A stretch of 46,724 nucleotides of DNA, taken from the IMG/VR virus record IMGVR_UViG_3300009537_000027, positions 1 through 46,724 of that record; one strand, 5' to 3'. This stretch comes from a virus. Below, piece by piece: positions 43,817-46,724 of this stretch (its first letter is position 1; the number at the start of each line of letters is the position of its first letter). The position numbers were made by a program, and so were the translations under genes. The notes under the pieces are model-generated. The model was not told the DNA's origin. It worked only from the letters and a program-made list of their open reading frames with translations, and did no database searches.

Positions 43817-44878
43817 CTACGGGCCTGTATAGAGCTCATCCCAGTCAGGCAGGGCCTGCTGGGGAGGTTGGTAGTAGTTCGGAGGAGCGTACTCTTGCTG
43901 CAGCCTCCGCGTGGGGTTGTAGTCACTGCTCACGCCGCCGAAGCTTCCGCCACTTGATGGCAGGGGGGCAGCAGAGAAGCCACTTCCACCTCCGTCTCCG
44001 CCCTGGGAGCCCATGTAGTCTTGCAGCATCCTGCGACTCTGGTCACTCTCAATGGCGCGGTTGTTGCTGGCAGCGTACCGAGGGAGCAACTCTGCCGGCC
44101 CCAGGAAGCGAGTGAGCTCCTCGCGGGCTCCTGCTTGGTACTGGGGGAGCATCTTGTTCATATAGTCATACGCCATGCCTTGACCGAACTGGGTGGTATC
44201 TGCAAGGCTCTTCCCACTATACATGAGCCTCTTGGCTGCAAGAGACCGCTTGAGAGCCTGCTCTCCTTGGTTGAAGAGGAACTTGTACGCAGGATCTCCT
44301 GCCATACCCTCAGGATTGAGGAGCTGGTTCTTGTACCTGTTGTACAACTCTGTGTCTGGCTGGCCCAGAGCAATCTGTTGCTGGGTCTGGCTGCCAGAGC
44401 TTCCTCCACCGCCCCCACCACCTATGGGCTTCCCTCCCAAGGGGTTGCTCCCCATGCCTCCAGTGTAGGGAGCCAGATTCGAGGCACTCGCATTGATGTT
44501 GGAGGGAGCTGCTGGAGGCCTTCCATACCCGGCCCCTCGATAGGTCTGCTGATGCTGCCCTCCGGGAGCGTAGATCTGCTGCCAGGGCTGGTTGCCTGTC
44601 TGGAACTGGCCTCCCCCCGGAGGGATGTAGTCTGCTCCTCCGGGAAGGTATCTCCCAATGTCCCGACTCGGAGCAGGTGGAGGTGGAGGAACGTACCCAC
44701 CACCGCCGCCTTGGTCTATCCCCTCCCAACCAGAAGCATCCCAGCTTGTCCCAGGGTTGTATGTCCCGCCTCCCTGGTCATACACCACAGGAGAGGCTCC
44801 TCCACCTCCACCGTAGTCATACCCTGGGTCCCAAGAGCCAAAATCCAAGCTCCCGTAGTCAAAGTCATCATAAGCCAT
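43817..44878 (-). CDS. Ejection protein with Gly/Pro-rich front, P22 gp7-like
   Basis: About 353 residues; ATG at 44878 overlaps the tail-hub stop (TGATG). The first 160 residues are Gly/Tyr/Asp/Pro-rich and likely unfolded (FDYGSLDFGSWDPGYDYGGGGG, VPPPPPAPS). Then DPAYKFLFNQGEQALKRSLAAKRLMYSGKSLADTTQFGQGMAYDYMNKM, a pattern seen in small P22 gp7-like DNA-transfer proteins (DP-x-Y-F-x2-Q-G-ALKRS-AA-x-SG). It would be packaged and injected to help DNA cross the envelope. Confidence 0.72.
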   Translation of the reverse strand: MAYDDFDYGSLDFGSWDPGYDYGGGGGASPVVYDQGGGTYNPGTSWDASGWEGIDQGGGGGYVPPPPPAPSRDIGRYLPGGADYIPPGGGQFQTGNQPWQQIYAPGGQHQQTYRGAGYGRPPAAPSNINASASNLAPYTGGMGSNPLGGKPIGGGGGGGSSGSQTQQQIALGQPDTELYNRYKNQLLNPEGMAGDPAYKFLFNQGEQALKRSLAAKRLMYSGKSLADTTQFGQGMAYDYMNKMLPQYQAGAREELTRFLGPAELLPRYAASNNRAIESDQSRRMLQDYMGSQGGDGGGSGFSAAPLPSSGGSFGGVSSDYNPTRRLQQEYAPPNYYQPPQQALPDWDELYTGP

Positions 44879-46284
44879 CACGTTACTCCTTGTGTAAGTT
44901 TAACTTCCAAGGCCTCGAGCCTCTGTCTCTGGCTTCCAGTGTATCTCCACTCCCAGGCACGACGCCGAAAGACTCCCTGACGGAAGAGTTCTGGACGAAC
45001 CTGGCTCATGTCAATTCTCCGGTAGTAGCTCCAATTCTGGTAGTCATCATCACTGTACCGGAGGAGTCCGTTTGCAGAACTTGCAAGCACATCTCCTACA
45101 GGGGTGATGGAGAAGCAGAACTTGTTGTTGTTGTTTCCAAAGTCTTGGTTGGTTGTGCGGATCTTCCAGTCAATAGGAATATCCCCGGCGTCTGTGTTGT
45201 TACTCAGAGAGAACTCATACACATTTCCTGCTGTGTCTAGCAGTAGTTGGTCTCCGGCGAAGCCTGTGGCAGCCACGATAGCGAAGTACGCTTCTGTGTA
45301 GCCTGTAGCGAGGATCGTGCCGGTGGCCGGGCTCACAGTTGCGGCTGCCACAGGATACGTGAAGGTGGAGCTGCTTGTAACAGTTACATTTACAGACAGA
45401 TTGTAGCCTGCTTGGGCGGCCCCCGAGATCGTGACAGGATCTCCATCACTGAAGCCGTGGCCCACCTTCGTGGCGGTAGCGAGGCCATTCGTCTGGGTAA
45501 GTGTCGTGAGGGTCACAGGGCTGCCAGCGGTAAGCCGAGTCCACACACTCCAGTGCTTCATCTGGAGATCAAACACGAGGGTCACGTCACTTGTCCCAAG
45601 CCCCAGGACATACCACGTATGGCCGGAGATCTCTATTGTGCATGAGTACACTGTGGCAAGATCATCCGCATCCAGGATGCGACTCACGTCTGGCGTGCTT
45701 ATGGTTTCATAGCTCGTCCCCACAAGCATGGCAACGAAGCGGCCTTTCTGGGAGCTGGAGCCTTGGGCTTTCCTCTGCGCAACCCAGATAACGGTGCTCT
45801 CAGTTTGGGCCACGCTGTCGGCGGCAGCACAGCCTACGAGGATCACACCGTTGTTCACGGGAAGCAAGGGGCTGCCTGTTGGGTTCCCGGCGTCCCAGAA
45901 GAGCTCCGTGGACCAGCCTCCGAGGGCCACGATGTAGTTCAGAGCCTTGGCGAGGAAGACTCCTGTATCTGACTCAAACTCCGCTGCGATGAAGCCATCT
46001 GTGGGCCAGTCTGTGGGGTCGTTGGAAGCTGCAAGACTGTTCCAGATCGTGCCATCTGGCTCCATGACGTAGAATGTGCCATCAAGGTACTGCACCCCCC
46101 GGACAGTTGTTGCAGGGTAGTCGGCGTCAGAGATGTTGGTGGCAACTCCTGTGCTCATGTTCACAGAGAACGCAGCCGCGGTTCCCTTGAGCATCCCAGT
46201 GTTCCCGAGCTTCGTTAAGGCTGTGTCAATCTTCTCCCCAACAACAAGGCCGGGGAGAGCATCTCCTGGGTTATATGAAGGCAT
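44878..46284 (-). CDS. P22 gp10-like tail hub (packaged DNA stabilisation) protein, lacking the usual N-terminus
   Basis: A 468-residue beta-rich protein; ATG overlaps the previous stop (TAATG). MLKGTAAAFSVNMSTGVATNISDADYPATTVRGVQYLDGTFYVMEPDGTIW, FIAAEFESDTGVFLAKALNYIVALGGWSTELFWDAGNPTG and WVAQRKAQGSSSQKGRFVAMLVGTSYETISTPDVSRIL are repeated propeller-like blades of gp10-family hubs. Residues about 255-325 are an inserted beta module (LATATKVGHGFSDGDPVTISGA, STFTYPVA). FCFSITPVGDVLASSANGLLRYSDDDYQNWSYYRRIDM closes the fold. The conserved front of the family (PLV, SR, PGL) is absent here but present on the two upstream genes, so the hub may be assembled from separate chains. Confidence 0.78.
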   Translation of the reverse strand: MPSYNPGDALPGLVVGEKIDTALTKLGNTGMLKGTAAAFSVNMSTGVATNISDADYPATTVRGVQYLDGTFYVMEPDGTIWNSLAASNDPTDWPTDGFIAAEFESDTGVFLAKALNYIVALGGWSTELFWDAGNPTGSPLLPVNNGVILVGCAAADSVAQTESTVIWVAQRKAQGSSSQKGRFVAMLVGTSYETISTPDVSRILDADDLATVYSCTIEISGHTWYVLGLGTSDVTLVFDLQMKHWSVWTRLTAGSPVTLTTLTQTNGLATATKVGHGFSDGDPVTISGAAQAGYNLSVNVTVTSSSTFTYPVAAATVSPATGTILATGYTEAYFAIVAATGFAGDQLLLDTAGNVYEFSLSNNTDAGDIPIDWKIRTTNQDFGNNNNKFCFSITPVGDVLASSANGLLRYSDDDYQNWSYYRRIDMSQVRPELFRQGVFRRRAWEWRYTGSQRQRLEALEVKLTQGVT

Positions 46285-46724
46285 TAGCTCACAGCTCCTT
46301 TCACGTTAGGAGAGCCACTTCCAGAGGTAAAGTTCGCAGTTCCGCCTCCAAGGGCGATGGCCTTGCCAGCAGTGCCGCCGGTGCCTCCAGTACCCTGTAC
46401 TGTGCAGCCTGCTCCGAGACTTGTGCCAGAGACAGTTCCCGCAGAGCCATTAGAGCCGGCTGCTCCAAAGTCTCCCCCAGCACCGCCTGCGCCTCCCGCA
46501 ACAGCTAGAGAGAGTGTCCCTGTACAAGCCGCATTAGTGCCGCCGGCCCCCAGACCTCCACTTCCCCCAGCAGCTCCTTCTGTAGACAGCTGCGTAATGC
46601 AGGCAGTAGGGGTAGAGGGCGTGCAAGCAACTGTATCTATAACCTTCTCTACCCCCAAGTTCTGGGCCTCTGCTCGTATACAAGTATACGCATTCGAGGG
46701 CTGCACGCAGCCAGAAGCTCCCAC
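46284..46724 (-). CDS. Gly-rich tail protein, 3' part (continues from base 1)
   Basis: The last 146 codons of the protein that starts at 642 and crosses the window edge. The apparent start at 46724 is only the edge (a GTG codon); the frame is open across the join (NGLTV then VGASGCVQPS). Composition is Gly/Ala/Thr-rich (GAAGGSGGLGAGGTNAACTGTLSLAVAGGAGGAGGDFGAAGSNGSAG), like collagen-free Gly-rich tail or adhesin stalks. Several Cys (TCIRAEA, VACTPSTPTACI) could form disulphides outside the cell. The stop overlaps the hub gene start. Confidence 0.75.
   Translation of the reverse strand: MGASGCVQPSNAYTCIRAEAQNLGVEKVIDTVACTPSTPTACITQLSTEGAAGGSGGLGAGGTNAACTGTLSLAVAGGAGGAGGDFGAAGSNGSAGTVSGTSLGAGCTVQGTGGTGGTAGKAIALGGGTANFTSGSGSPNVKGAVS

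Noticed and set aside
1-46724. Temperate phage or prophage.
   Set aside because: No integrase, attachment site, partition pair or CI/Cro-type switch recognised; small HTH proteins alone are not enough.

Overview
The window looks like one complete genome of a short-tailed (podovirus-type), apparently lytic phage of a Gram-negative host, most likely a betaproteobacterium. This rests on a P22-like set of terminase, portal, scaffold, capsid, tail-hub and ejection genes, an M15-type endolysin and heptose/LPS-type sugar genes. Small early genes with a Cys-rich zinc-ribbon and the DTPQDSPT / ALKIAAPQ modules remind me of Burkholderiales phages; this is from memory, not a search. No integrase, CI-type repressor, RNA polymerase, tRNA or CRISPR array was recognised. 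A minus-strand reading frame runs off base 1 and continues in frame and without a stop from base 46724, so the sequence is best read as a circle (circularly permuted map) with an arbitrary cut.

Layout. Genes fall into two divergent blocks separated by a 649-bp control region (14331-14979), converging at 38333-38336 where the last two genes overlap by four bases. The minus-strand late block runs from 14330 down to 1, wraps, and continues from 46724 to 38333: small and large terminase, small proteins, portal, scaffold, major capsid, possible decoration protein, two small proteins, a methyltransferase/heptosyltransferase-like fusion, a 750-aa protein with an HExxH motif and a PcfJ-like tail, a gp4-like adaptor, a tail hub apparently divided over several genes, three ejection-type proteins, a tail fibre, endolysin, a tiny membrane protein and holin. 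Nearly every gene overlaps the next by 1-14 bases.

The plus-strand early block starts at 14980. From 15.9 to 21.6 kb it holds small zinc-ribbon, helix-turn-helix and coiled-coil accessory proteins that share repeated modules. From 21.7 to 32.6 kb it holds replication and recombination genes: Cas4/RecB-like nuclease, Sak4-like ATPase, possible single-strand-binding protein, ParB-like/DNA-methyltransferase fusion, a uracil-DNA-glycosylase/DNA polymerase I fusion and a DUF3987-like P-loop protein. From 32.6 to 38.3 kb lies a sugar cassette: heptose-7-phosphate kinase, GmhA-like isomerase, a thiamine-diphosphate enzyme divided into two genes, a small unknown, a radical SAM enzyme, a heptose-1-phosphate adenylyltransferase-like protein and a family-2 glycosyltransferase.

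How it may work together. The cassette could make a nucleotide-activated heptose, perhaps altered by the thiamine and radical SAM enzymes. The GT9-like fusion in the late operon could transfer it to host LPS or to a virion protein. Several promoters share TTGACA-N17-CACAAT. Three of them carry paired CGAACG half-sites starting exactly 24 bp apart around the -10 box, and a fourth pair lies in the divergent control region. This points to a phage regulon whose regulator is unknown.
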